From CAZJQD01 sp964548165 [NCBI: uncultured bacterium] (GTDB lineage: Bacteria; UBA8481), in the NCBI GenBank assembly GCA_964548165.1, contig CAZJQD010000002.1:29159-44240 (forward strand): a stretch of DNA of 15,082 nucleotides, given 5' to 3'. The position numbers and the translations under genes are program-made. The stretch's first letter is position 1. Each line of letters begins with the position of its first letter. The notes beneath the pieces were generated by a model. It did no database searches. It was not told where the DNA came from and was given only the letters and a program-made list of their open reading frames with translations. This document shows, one piece after another, positions 5,444-12,772 of this stretch.

Positions 5444-8344
5444 GTGACTGGGGAGCAACCCGACGCCGCAGTGTCCCTGAAGCTCAGGCCCCGCTTGTAC
5501 AGGGCCGTTCTCGTCCTGGCGACGATCACCTTCGTAACGTGGGGAGTCTCCTTCGCGGCCGGCGCGGGCGGTCATGTACCGTCTTTGGCCCCAAAGCCGG
5601 GACTGCTTGGCTCAGGGAATGATCGAGCTATGGCGAGGGAGTCAGTTCCGATCGCTTTCTGGCTTGCCCTGCATGATGAGATACTGTCCCGGAATCAACG
5701 CGACGGTGGAACTTTGGTGGATTGGTTTGCCGCGCGCCGACTTGCGGTCACGGTGGCCAGGGATAGCGCTGTGGGGGAACTTCCGGGTCATGACCCGGAT
5801 GCGCTTGCGCTGTTCTGCCGCCTGAGGCTCGAGGATGAGCGCATGTCCTGGTCTCAGCGGGTGCGCTCGGTGGAGCCGATTCTCGACGGGGTCGTCGAGA
5901 ATGCCTCCATGACCAATGACCTTGGGGTCGTGTTTCGACTCATGGCCGCCGCGGGGGAGACTGTGCTCTTCGATCGCGTCGTCGGCGTTTTGACACGGCG
6001 GCCGGATGCGTTCGACGTGGTGACGTCGCGCGGATGGTGCCTGGGACTGGGCCCGGGGAGATTCGATCCGGGCAGTCTCCTGGAGAAACTCTACGCGCTA
6101 CCGCTTCACATGAGTCCTCAGGTCGTGCGCGAGGCGACCTCAGCCCCCGGCCACGGCGAGCCTGGAGGCATTATCTCCGTGCCCTTCTCACAGTATTCCC
6201 TGCTTGTGGAACCGGAGAATGCCACGTCGGTTCCGGAGGTTGTCATCGAGGCCGCGGGACGGCGCTATGAGGCCAGCTCCATGGCGATGGATTCGCGCCA
6301 CGCGGGCGTCTTCATACCGGCGGATGTTCCGTCGGGCCTCCATCAGCTCCGCGTTCGGGGGCGCGTCGAGCGGGAGGTCCCCGTTTGGATGCTCCGGGTC
6401 GATCCCACGTTCATCACGACGACACCGCAGGGAATCCGGTTCGCAACGGTACCCCATGAGCAGCTCTACCGGGACGCGCTCGGTCCCGACCTGATGTCCG
6501 CCGCGACGCCCCAGCTTGAAGCCCTGGGGCTCCGGGCGCCTTCTGGAAGGCTTATTCTTCCCTTGATGGCATCCCACGAGGGCGCGGTGGAAATACCCGA
6601 CGATCGAGTGGCGGCCGTGCGCCGTATCGAGAGAACGGTACCGTTCGCAGGAATGTACCGGACGACGCGCCGCGTGTCGGTGGAGCTCGTCGAGTCCGGG
6701 CTCATCAGGGTTCGTGCCGGGTTGAGCGAGGGAGTGTGCGTCGCGCCTCCGAGCGCGCCGGGCGGGACCGTGCATAGTCTCTTCAACGGGTTGATAGTCG
6801 GCGGAAAGCACCTGGAACTGCGCGTGAACGGTCTCTCGAGGGCCCTGGTTCACGTGGGCTCGCGAGAGGGGGGAGATGCCTGGCGCGTGCCATCGGATGT
6901 TCAGCCTGGCCTTCACGAGCTGGTGGTCGGCGAAGGTTCTGACCGTGTCCGCGTGCCGTATCGCATCGTTCCGGTTGCGGCGAATCTGCCGGTTCCCGAA
7001 CCCGTGTCTTATCCCGGGGGCGCCATGCATGGCACCTTCAACGTGGAGCGGAATTTCCGTTCCTATCCTGGTCCCTCCCTGGACGCGTCGGGTCGCATGG
7101 ACTCGGTCGTCTGCATCCTGGTGTATCTGGACGAGACGGTGCATGTGATTCCGGCGCGCGTCCAGGTGACCTATCCCGGGGGATTCACTCTGCTCGCGGA
7201 TATGCACCCCTCCTGGGTTGGCAAGACCGCGTGGATGATGCCGATCTATCGAACCGATTACGGGTCGGCGGCGGCGGGCGAACCTTGGCATGGTGCCATC
7301 GAGCAAGTCGGCGTGGCGCTCCAGGAAGCGCCGTTTTGGAACTCCGAGCTGCGTGGGGAGACGGGCCGATACTTCGTGGTCCTGCACACGAATATGCCGA
7401 ACGCGTCCGAGTACCGCATGGAGATCCTGGACGGGGAGCGCGTGATCGTCTCTAGCGGTCCGACCCGTGCCGACCCACCGGGTCAAAGCCCCGCTCATCG
7501 GAGCGTTGCCGAGTTTCGAGGCGATTCACCGTCAGCAGAGCGCGTGTTGGCCCGTCTCGTTCAGGTGGGAGACGCCTCGTCGCATACGCCCTGGTTTCCC
7601 GTGTACCCCCGCGATCCCGACCGCGATGTCAGGGCCGCTGAAGGCATCCATCACATGGAGTTGTATGACGCGGTCACCCGGCTGCTGAGGTCGCCACAGG
7701 AAGACACGGTCTTCGAGACCGGGGGACGGCGCTACAGGGCTGTTGCGTGTCATCAGTGGCATGGTCGGGGGTGTGTGGTCTATGACGATTCGGAGTTGCT
7801 CGTGGCGGGATACTGGCCGGATGAACGCTACGGCGGCTATCGGGAATACGGTAGAGGCAGTGCATGTCGTCCTCCCGCGCGGTCGGATAGGAACTACCTG
7901 GGCCATGACGATCTTCCACTCCTGGTGGCTACGGCGCTGAGGTCAGAGGCGGGCGCCGACTTTGGATTGGTGCCGCGCTCCGGAGTTCGCGGTCATCTTC
8001 CGCGTGGACCGCTTCATAGTTTGGACCTGGCACGAGCGCTTCCCTATTACGACCAGATCGTTGTTGTTGTGATGACTCCCGACGATCTTGCGGATGCTTG
8101 GCGCGTGGCCGAGGAAGCAGGGCTCGTGTTGGAGACGCCCCTTGGAGCCCGGCTGGATCAACCCGGCCTGGGACTGCCGACTGGCCGCTATTCGGTGGCG
8201 ATGCCCGAGTACATGGTGGATGGCGAACGACTCGGGGGCGGGCGATTTCAGGATAGACCGCTTCTGGCAAAGCTCCCCCTGGATGTGGCCTCGGCGGTTC
8301 ACCAGCACTTGATGCGGTTGAGCGCCGCGACCGCGGGCCGCTGA
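5444..8344 (+). CDS. Exported protein of unknown function with two Ig-like modules and a 5'-nucleotidase C-terminal-like domain
   Basis: 966 aa. Residues 16-40 (RPRLYRAVLVLATITF onward) form a signal peptide or membrane anchor ending in an AAGAG-type site. Residues 246-322 and 448-512 look like related beta-sandwich modules: ADVPSGLHQLRV at 293 and SDVQPGLHELVV at 484, each closing in a V-P strand. Residues 819-937 resemble the C-terminal, nucleotide-binding domain of 5'-nucleotidases (UshA type, PF02872): GADFGL at 837, SGVRGHLPRG at 846-855, DLARALPYYDQIVVVVMT at 861, and YSVAMPEYMVDGER at 916-929, like the family's YRVA..DYLA.GGD. The metallophosphoesterase half with its metal ligands is not visible, so catalysis is unlikely; binding of a nucleotide or another ligand is an inference. 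The GTG start is the only start between the upstream stop (5408-5410) and the signal peptide. By eye its codon use is less GC3-biased than its neighbours'. It converges with the ABC-F gene. Confidence 0.75.
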   Translation: MTGEQPDAAVSLKLRPRLYRAVLVLATITFVTWGVSFAAGAGGHVPSLAPKPGLLGSGNDRAMARESVPIAFWLALHDEILSRNQRDGGTLVDWFAARRLAVTVARDSAVGELPGHDPDALALFCRLRLEDERMSWSQRVRSVEPILDGVVENASMTNDLGVVFRLMAAAGETVLFDRVVGVLTRRPDAFDVVTSRGWCLGLGPGRFDPGSLLEKLYALPLHMSPQVVREATSAPGHGEPGGIISVPFSQYSLLVEPENATSVPEVVIEAAGRRYEASSMAMDSRHAGVFIPADVPSGLHQLRVRGRVEREVPVWMLRVDPTFITTTPQGIRFATVPHEQLYRDALGPDLMSAATPQLEALGLRAPSGRLILPLMASHEGAVEIPDDRVAAVRRIERTVPFAGMYRTTRRVSVELVESGLIRVRAGLSEGVCVAPPSAPGGTVHSLFNGLIVGGKHLELRVNGLSRALVHVGSREGGDAWRVPSDVQPGLHELVVGEGSDRVRVPYRIVPVAANLPVPEPVSYPGGAMHGTFNVERNFRSYPGPSLDASGRMDSVVCILVYLDETVHVIPARVQVTYPGGFTLLADMHPSWVGKTAWMMPIYRTDYGSAAAGEPWHGAIEQVGVALQEAPFWNSELRGETGRYFVVLHTNMPNASEYRMEILDGERVIVSSGPTRADPPGQSPAHRSVAEFRGDSPSAERVLARLVQVGDASSHTPWFPVYPRDPDRDVRAAEGIHHMELYDAVTRLLRSPQEDTVFETGGRRYRAVACHQWHGRGCVVYDDSELLVAGYWPDERYGGYREYGRGSACRPPARSDRNYLGHDDLPLLVATALRSEAGADFGLVPRSGVRGHLPRGPLHSLDLARALPYYDQIVVVVMTPDDLADAWRVAEEAGLVLETPLGARLDQPGLGLPTGRYSVAMPEYMVDGERLGGGRFQDRPLLAKLPLDVASAVHQHLMRLSAATAGR

Positions 8345-8350
8345 TCCCTT

Positions 8351-8371
8351 CAGCAGCCGGAGAGGCCGCTG
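8351..8371. terminator. Possible bidirectional hairpin terminator between convergent genes
   Basis: CAGCAGCC (8351-8358) pairs with GGCCGCTG (8364-8371) with one mismatch and a 5-base loop. It sits seven bases after the stop at 8344 and 19 bp beyond the convergent ABC-F stop. No T tract follows on either strand, so it is at best a non-canonical terminator. Confidence 0.4.
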
Positions 8372-8408
8372 TGGATAAAACCCAGGAAACTAGGAGCCTG
8401 ATACCTCA
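8371..8408. repeat. Right copy of direct repeat, overlapping the ABC-F 3' end
   Basis: This copy matches 5388-5431 (24/28 bases, then 9/10 after a 6-base gap). Its right part encodes the last residues EVSGS and the stop codon of the ABC-F gene. It includes GGAGCCTGATACC (8394-8406), which resembles REP-type repeats I recall from other bacterial genomes; that resemblance is from memory. Confidence 0.7.
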
Positions 8409-10309
8409 AGCCAGAGGTCCTCGGTCTCGCGGAGCTCTTTCTGGAGGCGGCCGAAGCGGATGGCGAGCTCGGCGGCCTTGAGGCCGTCGTCGGCCTCGAT
8501 CTGGCGGGTCAGGTTGTCCTTCTGGAATCGCAACTGGTCGAGCTTCTTCTCGACCTCGGCGAGCCGCTTCTCGCGACGACGCTTGGCGGCCTCGGCTTCC
8601 TTCCTGGCGAGCCATGCGGAGCGACCGGCGGCTTCGTCCGTCGCCGCTGAGGGCGCCGTAGCGGGAGCGGGGGTCACTACCGGGCCGGGCCGGGCCGGTG
8701 TTGGCGCCGCGCCGGCGGCCGCGGCTACGGCGTCGCTGACGGTCTTGGGGCTGGCCTGAGGGACGGGGGCGGAAGGCCGCGGCTTGCTGGCGGCGCTGCC
8801 CGATTCGTTCTCCTTCTCTTCTTCTTCCGCTCGCTGCTGGAGCCGCCAGACATACTCATCATACGTTCCGGGGTAGCGGATGACCTTGCCCTCGGAGACC
8901 TCGAGGATCTCGGTCGCGACCATGTGCACGAACGTGCGGTCGTGGCTGACAAAAAAGAGCGTGCCCTGGAACGTCTTCAAGGCCTCACCCAGGGCCTCGA
9001 CCGTCTCGAAGTCGAGATGGTTGGAGGGCTCGTCGAGGAGGAGCACCGGGGTGCGCGCGAGCAGGAGGCCCGCCAGCACCATCCGCGCGCGCTCGCCGCC
9101 CGAGAGGACGCCGATCTTCTTGTCGACGTCGGCGCCGCCAAAGAGGAAGGACCCGGCCATGTCGAGGATCTGCTGATCCTTGATCTCGTGATCGGCCTTC
9201 CTCTGGAGGTACTGCCGCACGCTGATCGTGGGATCGAGCGTGGCGTAGACGTGCTGGGCGTAGTAGCCGGGAGTGAGCATGTGCCCCCATCGGAAACTTC
9301 CCGCCTTCGGTTCGAGGTTGTCGGCGATCGTCCTGAGAAACGTGGTCTTGCCCTGGCCGTTATCGCCGAGGACGGCGACGCGCGCGCCCTGCGGAATCTC
9401 GAGGTCGATGCCGGTCGCGATCGTCTTCTCGGGGTAGCCGATGGAGAGGTCCGTGCAGCGGAGCGCCACGCCCTGGCGCTTGGGGACCTCCGGGATCCGG
9501 ATGCGCACGTTCTTCATCGGGTGGTCGATGTCGATGGTCTTGAGCTTCTGGAGCTGCTTCAACTTGGACTTCGCCTGCGTGGCCTTGGAGGCCTTGGCCT
9601 TGAACCGGTCGACGAAGCGCTGGAGCTGCTTCTGCTTGATCTCGATGTTCCGGTTCGTTGCGATCGCCTGCTCGCGCTTGTCCTCCTTGAACTCCAGGTA
9701 TTCCTCGACGGAGCCCGGGTAGAGCGTCATCTCGGCGTTCTCGATCTCGAGCGTGGACTCGCAGGTGCGGCGCAGGAACTCGCGGTCGTGCGAGACGACG
9801 ATGAAGCCGCCCTCGTAGTCGAGGAGGAACCGCTCGAGGAGGATGAGCGTGCGGAGGTCGAGGTAGTTGGTGGGCTCGTCGAGGATGATGAAGTTGGGAT
9901 CCTCGAGGAGCATGGCGGTCAGCTTGACGCGCGTGCGGTAGCCGCCCGAGAGCGAACCGATGGTGGCCTCGAGCAGCGGACCCTTGAGCCCGAAGCGCGC
10001 GGCCAGCTTGGCGCACTCCCACTCGGCCTTCCCGGTGTGCCTCTCGAGAAATCCCAGCACGGTCTCGTCCATGGTGTAGGGATCGTGCTGCTGGAGGTAG
10101 GCGAGGCGCAGTTCGGGCGCGAACCAGATCTTGCCCTTGTCGGCCTCTTCCTCGCCCGTGAGGATCCGGCAGAGCGTGGACTTGCCGGCGCCGTTACGGC
10201 CGATGATGGCGATCTTCTGGTTGTCGCTGATGGTGACCTCGGCGCCGTCGAGGATGGCGCGGTTGCCGTAGTGCTTGTGGAGGTCCTTGACCTCGATGAG
10301 GGTGGCCAT
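8390..10309 (-). CDS. ABC-F family ATPase (Uup/EttA/YheS-like)
   Basis: 639 aa, typical for ABC-F, with two ATPase domains and no membrane segment. First domain: Walker A GRNGAGKST (37-45), signature LSGG (120-123), Walker B IILDEP (141-146) and switch VSHD (172-175). The linker (about 210-260) is Lys/Gln-rich and helical, as in the P-site tRNA-interaction motif. Second domain: Walker A GDNGQGKTT (315-323), LSGGERARM (402-410), LLLDEPSNHLD (423-433) and VSHD (454-457). An Ala/Pro-rich linker (about 505-560) leads to a basic coiled coil (570-635) like that of Uup/YheS. ABC-F proteins act on the ribosome, resolving stalled states or protecting against antibiotics, and this one is more like a housekeeping member. 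Its ATG lies one base after the M20 peptidase stop, with AAGGA upstream, so translation is probably coupled. The last codons fall inside a repeat. Confidence 0.95.
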   Translation of the reverse strand: MATLIEVKDLHKHYGNRAILDGAEVTISDNQKIAIIGRNGAGKSTLCRILTGEEEADKGKIWFAPELRLAYLQQHDPYTMDETVLGFLERHTGKAEWECAKLAARFGLKGPLLEATIGSLSGGYRTRVKLTAMLLEDPNFIILDEPTNYLDLRTLILLERFLLDYEGGFIVVSHDREFLRRTCESTLEIENAEMTLYPGSVEEYLEFKEDKREQAIATNRNIEIKQKQLQRFVDRFKAKASKATQAKSKLKQLQKLKTIDIDHPMKNVRIRIPEVPKRQGVALRCTDLSIGYPEKTIATGIDLEIPQGARVAVLGDNGQGKTTFLRTIADNLEPKAGSFRWGHMLTPGYYAQHVYATLDPTISVRQYLQRKADHEIKDQQILDMAGSFLFGGADVDKKIGVLSGGERARMVLAGLLLARTPVLLLDEPSNHLDFETVEALGEALKTFQGTLFFVSHDRTFVHMVATEILEVSEGKVIRYPGTYDEYVWRLQQRAEEEEKENESGSAASKPRPSAPVPQASPKTVSDAVAAAAGAAPTPARPGPVVTPAPATAPSAATDEAAGRSAWLARKEAEAAKRRREKRLAEVEKKLDQLRFQKDNLTRQIEADDGLKAAELAIRFGRLQKELRETEDLWLEVSGS

Positions 10310-10310
10310 G

Positions 10311-11732
10311 TCAGGTTTCCTTCGTGGTGTTCGCGTCGAGCGAATGGAGCGAGGCTAGCTCGGCGAGGAGCGCGGCGGAGGTGCGGATCCCGGCGTGATA
10401 ATCGCCGAGGTGGAACTTCTCGTTGGGCGCGTGGAGGTTGTCGTCCGGACGGCCGAGCCCGATCATGAGCGTCTTGAGGCCGAGGATCTCCTCAAACATG
10501 CCGACGACCGGGATCGTGCCGCCCTCGCGGGTCAGGACCGGCTCCTTGCCGAATCCGATCGTAAGCGCGCGCCGTCCGGCCTCGACGACGGGGCCGGTGG
10601 GATCGAGGAGCGCGGGCGCGGACCCGGCATGACGCTTCACCTCGACGGAGACCGTTGGCGGAAGATTCGCGCGGAGGTGGCGCTCCAGCTTCTCGACGAT
10701 CTCGGCGGGGTCCTGGTCCGGGACGAGCCTGCAGGAGATCTTGGCGTGAGCCTCGGCCGGAAGCACGGTCTTGGCGCCGGGGCCCGTATAGCCTCCCCAG
10801 ATGCCATTGATGTCGCAGGTGGGTCGCGCCCAGCGTCGTTCGAGCGTGGAGAATCCGGTCTCCCCAAAGAGCGTGCCGCCGGTGTACTCGGCGAGCGTGG
10901 TCTCATCGAAGGGCAACCGCGCCCACTCGGCTCTCTCGGCGTCGGTCAGCGCGCGGACGCGGTCGTAGAAGCCGGGGATGAGGATGCGGCCGTCGGCGTC
11001 GTGGAGCGAGGCGAGGGCCTTGGCGAGCATGATGGCGGCGTTGGGAACGGTGCCGCCGTAGAAGCCCGAGTGGAGATCCTGCTTCGCGCCGCGGACGGTG
11101 ATCTCGAGGTAGGAAAGTCCGCGGAGCCCGTAGCAGATCGTGGGGATGCCGGGAGCGAGCTGGGCGGTGTCGGAGAGGACGGCGGCGTCGGCGCGGAGCT
11201 CGTCCTTGTGATCACGGAGGAACTGCGCGAGGTTGGGGCTCCCAATCTCCTCCTCGCCCTCAATGACCCAGATCACGTTGACGGGAGAACTACCCGCGGA
11301 CTTCGTCCACGCGGTCAGGGCAAGGAGGTGCGCGAGGAACTGCCCCTTGTCATCAGACGAGCCGCGCGCGTAGACGTTCTCCCCGCGGCGTGTGGGCTCG
11401 AATGGGGGAGAGTCCCAGAGTTCGAGCGGATCGGGCGGCTGGACGTCGTAGTGGCCGTAGAAGAGGACGGTGGGGCGGCCGGCAAGGTGCGGTGTCCGGG
11501 CGAGGATGATGGGGTGGCGCTTGGTGGGGTGGAGCTCGGCCGTCATGCCGGCGACCCTGCAGAGCGCGAGGACGCGGTCGGCACAGCGCGCGATGTCGGG
11601 TGCGTGCGCGGGGTCGGCGCTGACGGACGGGTAGCGCAGGACCTCCTCGAGGATGGCTTCGTGCTCGGCGCGGCCGGATTCGATGGCGGCGAGGACGTTA
11701 ACAACAGCGGCGGAGTCGGCGCCGTTCTTCAT
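10311..11732 (-). CDS. M20 family dipeptidase / metallopeptidase
   Basis: 473 aa from ATG at 11732. The M20 pattern is complete: GHYDVQPPD with metal ligand H94, RGSSDDKG with bridging D127, EGEEEIGS with catalytic E161 and metal ligand E162, SDTAQ with D188, and LHAPNE with H434. The lid (dimerisation) domain spans about 205-370 and includes RGAKQDLHSG. The closest family is the carnosinase/CNDP-like dipeptidases, cytosolic enzymes that cleave di- and tripeptides with two zinc or manganese ions. A longer frame opens upstream at 11855, but its extra 41 residues include HRRDAENAEN, the usual translation of a GCAGAGACGCAGAG-type repeat, so that start is rejected. GGAG nine bases before 11732 supports the chosen start. 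The gene lies 46 bp after the DUF4336 gene and one base before the ABC-F gene. Confidence 0.93.
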   Translation of the reverse strand: MKNGADSAAVVNVLAAIESGRAEHEAILEEVLRYPSVSADPAHAPDIARCADRVLALCRVAGMTAELHPTKRHPIILARTPHLAGRPTVLFYGHYDVQPPDPLELWDSPPFEPTRRGENVYARGSSDDKGQFLAHLLALTAWTKSAGSSPVNVIWVIEGEEEIGSPNLAQFLRDHKDELRADAAVLSDTAQLAPGIPTICYGLRGLSYLEITVRGAKQDLHSGFYGGTVPNAAIMLAKALASLHDADGRILIPGFYDRVRALTDAERAEWARLPFDETTLAEYTGGTLFGETGFSTLERRWARPTCDINGIWGGYTGPGAKTVLPAEAHAKISCRLVPDQDPAEIVEKLERHLRANLPPTVSVEVKRHAGSAPALLDPTGPVVEAGRRALTIGFGKEPVLTREGGTIPVVGMFEEILGLKTLMIGLGRPDDNLHAPNEKFHLGDYHAGIRTSAALLAELASLHSLDANTTKET

Positions 11733-11737
11733 CGGGT

Positions 11738-11770
11738 CATTCTCCGCGTTCTCTGCGTCTCTGCGGTGAT
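11738..11770 (-). repeat. GCAGAGACGCAGAGAACG-type dispersed repeat
   Basis: On the minus strand the spacer between the DUF4336 and M20 genes reads ATCACCGCAGAGACGCAGAG followed by AACGCGGAGAATG. I recall this unit as widespread in intergenic regions of many high-GC and environmental bacteria, where it yields false N-termini such as RRDAENAEN. Here its GGAG lies at Shine-Dalgarno distance from the peptidase start. Confidence 0.65.
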
Positions 11771-11778
11771 TGTTTGTC

Positions 11779-12480
11779 TCATCGGCCAGCTCCCAGGAAC
11801 GGCGCGAAAAGCTCGGCCACGCGTTCCTTGGCCCCCGTCTCCACGATGCTCCCATGCCCGGGGACGAGCCGGTCGAAGTCCCATGCGAGGATCTTCTTGA
11901 GGCTCGCGGCGAACGCAGGCTTCTCCTTCACGAAGAGGCGAAAGAGCCTCGAGACGGCCAGCTTCTTGTAGGTCCCGAAGAGGCGCGTGGTGATCTTCAT
12001 GCCCAGGCCCTGGGGCTCGAGGATGTTGAAGAGGAGATCGGCGACGATGAGCGTGCGGCTGGGCTTGTGGAGGAAAACCAGCTCCTCGACCTTGGGCATC
12101 CCGGCGACCAGTCTCTGGTCGATGATCGACGACCATGCGGCGGGCGGTGTGTCGGCGAGCTCGTGGTGGAAGGCGATGTCGGGGCGCTTGGCGCGCAGGC
12201 CAGGGCAGGCCCAGGTGTGCGCCTGCGGCCAGAGCGCGGCGGCGGCCGGGAACTGGAGGTGGTGGAACTGGTTGGGCGCGACGATGTGCTTCACGGCGCC
12301 CAGCTCGTTGACCTGCGATGCGACCTCGTCAAACCGGACGGGCGACCAGATCCAGAGGCCCGCGTCCGGCAGCCGCGCGATGACGGAGCGGCAGGGGAGT
12401 ACGGCGCCGCCGGGCATCGTGATCGAGCGCTCGACCTGCCAGAGGTCGGGGGCGATGGATGTGAGTGCCGAAGAAAACAT
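11779..12480 (-). CDS. DUF4336 family protein (metallo-beta-lactamase-like fold)
   Basis: 233 aa from ATG at 12480. The N-terminus (IAPDLWQVERSITMPGGAVLPCR, 9-31), VAPNQFHH (67-74) followed by PQAHTWACPGL (85-95), the strand TLIVADLLFN (143-152) and VPGHGSIVETG (206-216) match the DUF4336 pattern, a reduced metallo-beta-lactamase-like fold. The classical HxHxDH metal motif is absent; H73/H74 and H209 may bind metal. The substrate is unknown and there is no signal peptide. A longer start at 12525 has GAGGA five bases upstream. I prefer 12480 because the extra residues do not look like the family, and because a -10 box (TAGAAT) sits eight bases before it. It is the first gene of the block that continues with the M20 peptidase and ABC-F. 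Confidence 0.8.
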   Translation of the reverse strand: MFSSALTSIAPDLWQVERSITMPGGAVLPCRSVIARLPDAGLWIWSPVRFDEVASQVNELGAVKHIVAPNQFHHLQFPAAAALWPQAHTWACPGLRAKRPDIAFHHELADTPPAAWSSIIDQRLVAGMPKVEELVFLHKPSRTLIVADLLFNILEPQGLGMKITTRLFGTYKKLAVSRLFRLFVKEKPAFAASLKKILAWDFDRLVPGHGSIVETGAKERVAELFAPFLGAGR

Positions 12481-12488
12481 GGGCGGAG

Positions 12489-12517
12489 ATTCTAGCACAA
12501 TGCCGGGATTCTGACAC
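12489..12517 (-). promoter_or_regulatory. Predicted promoter of the DUF4336-M20-ABC-F block
   Basis: On the minus strand GTGTCA (12517-12512) and TAGAAT (12494-12489) are 17 bp apart, with TGTGC just before the -10 (extended -10 character). The expected start site is at about 12482, next to the ATG at 12480, which would make a nearly leaderless mRNA. The -35 matches the consensus at 4 of 6 and the -10 at 5 of 6 positions. Confidence 0.45.
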
Positions 12518-12545
12518 GCTCTCATGATGGTCCTCGTTCCCCGGA

Positions 12546-12557
12546 GTTTGATCAAAC
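12546..12557. promoter_or_regulatory. 12-bp palindrome GTTTGATCAAAC
   Basis: A perfect palindrome about 29 bp upstream of the predicted -35 of the DUF4336 promoter, and touching the left arm of the inverted repeat. It could be an operator for a dimeric regulator or the outer tip of the repeat element. Nothing in the window decides. Confidence 0.25.
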
Positions 12558-12725
12558 ACGGAGACCACGGGGACCACGGAGAAGTCCAATACAGGGCATG
12601 ATTCAAGTTTGTGGCGATACAGAACCATCTCTTCATCACAGATAAATCGAGATAGAGAAGTCGGCACTCATTCTTCGTTCGAATCTTTCATTTCGTCTTT
12701 CTCCGTGGTCCCGGTGGTCTCCGTG
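12557..12725. repeat. Inverted-repeat element with arms built of 9-bp units
   Basis: The left arm 12557-12583 and right arm 12699-12725 are reverse complements at 26 of 27 positions. Each arm is three 9-mers of the type CTCCGTGGT. The 115-bp core (12584-12698) is clearly richer in A and T than the neighbouring genes and carries no ORF I can support. The structure resembles a non-autonomous, MITE-like element or a dispersed palindromic repeat. I do not see clear target-site duplications. Confidence 0.65.
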
Positions 12726-12772
12726 GTGTGAATTCATGAATAGATCAGGCTAGATGGCGCTTGGTGGGTACA

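Noticed and set aside
6188-7498. 436-codon minus-strand frame inside the 966-aa gene
   Set aside because: His/Arg-rich translation without domains. The plus-strand frame has a signal peptide, repeated modules and a recognisable C-terminal domain.
11733-11855. 41-residue N-terminal extension of the M20 peptidase
   Set aside because: It overlaps the end of the DUF4336 gene and contains HRRDAENAEN, the translation of a dispersed repeat. The ATG at 11732 has a GGAG and gives the normal family length.
8924-11900. Long plus-strand frames 8924-10468 and 10395-11900
   Set aside because: They are antisense to the ABC-F and M20 genes, whose motifs are complete on the minus strand; the composition (Leu/Glu/Val/Gly/Asp) is that of reversed coding sequence.
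12584-12698. Possible small gene in the core of the inverted-repeat element
   Set aside because: Frames crossing the core run through the 9-mer arms and give repetitive translations such as SPWSPWSP; no start with a ribosome-binding site or family resemblance is seen.
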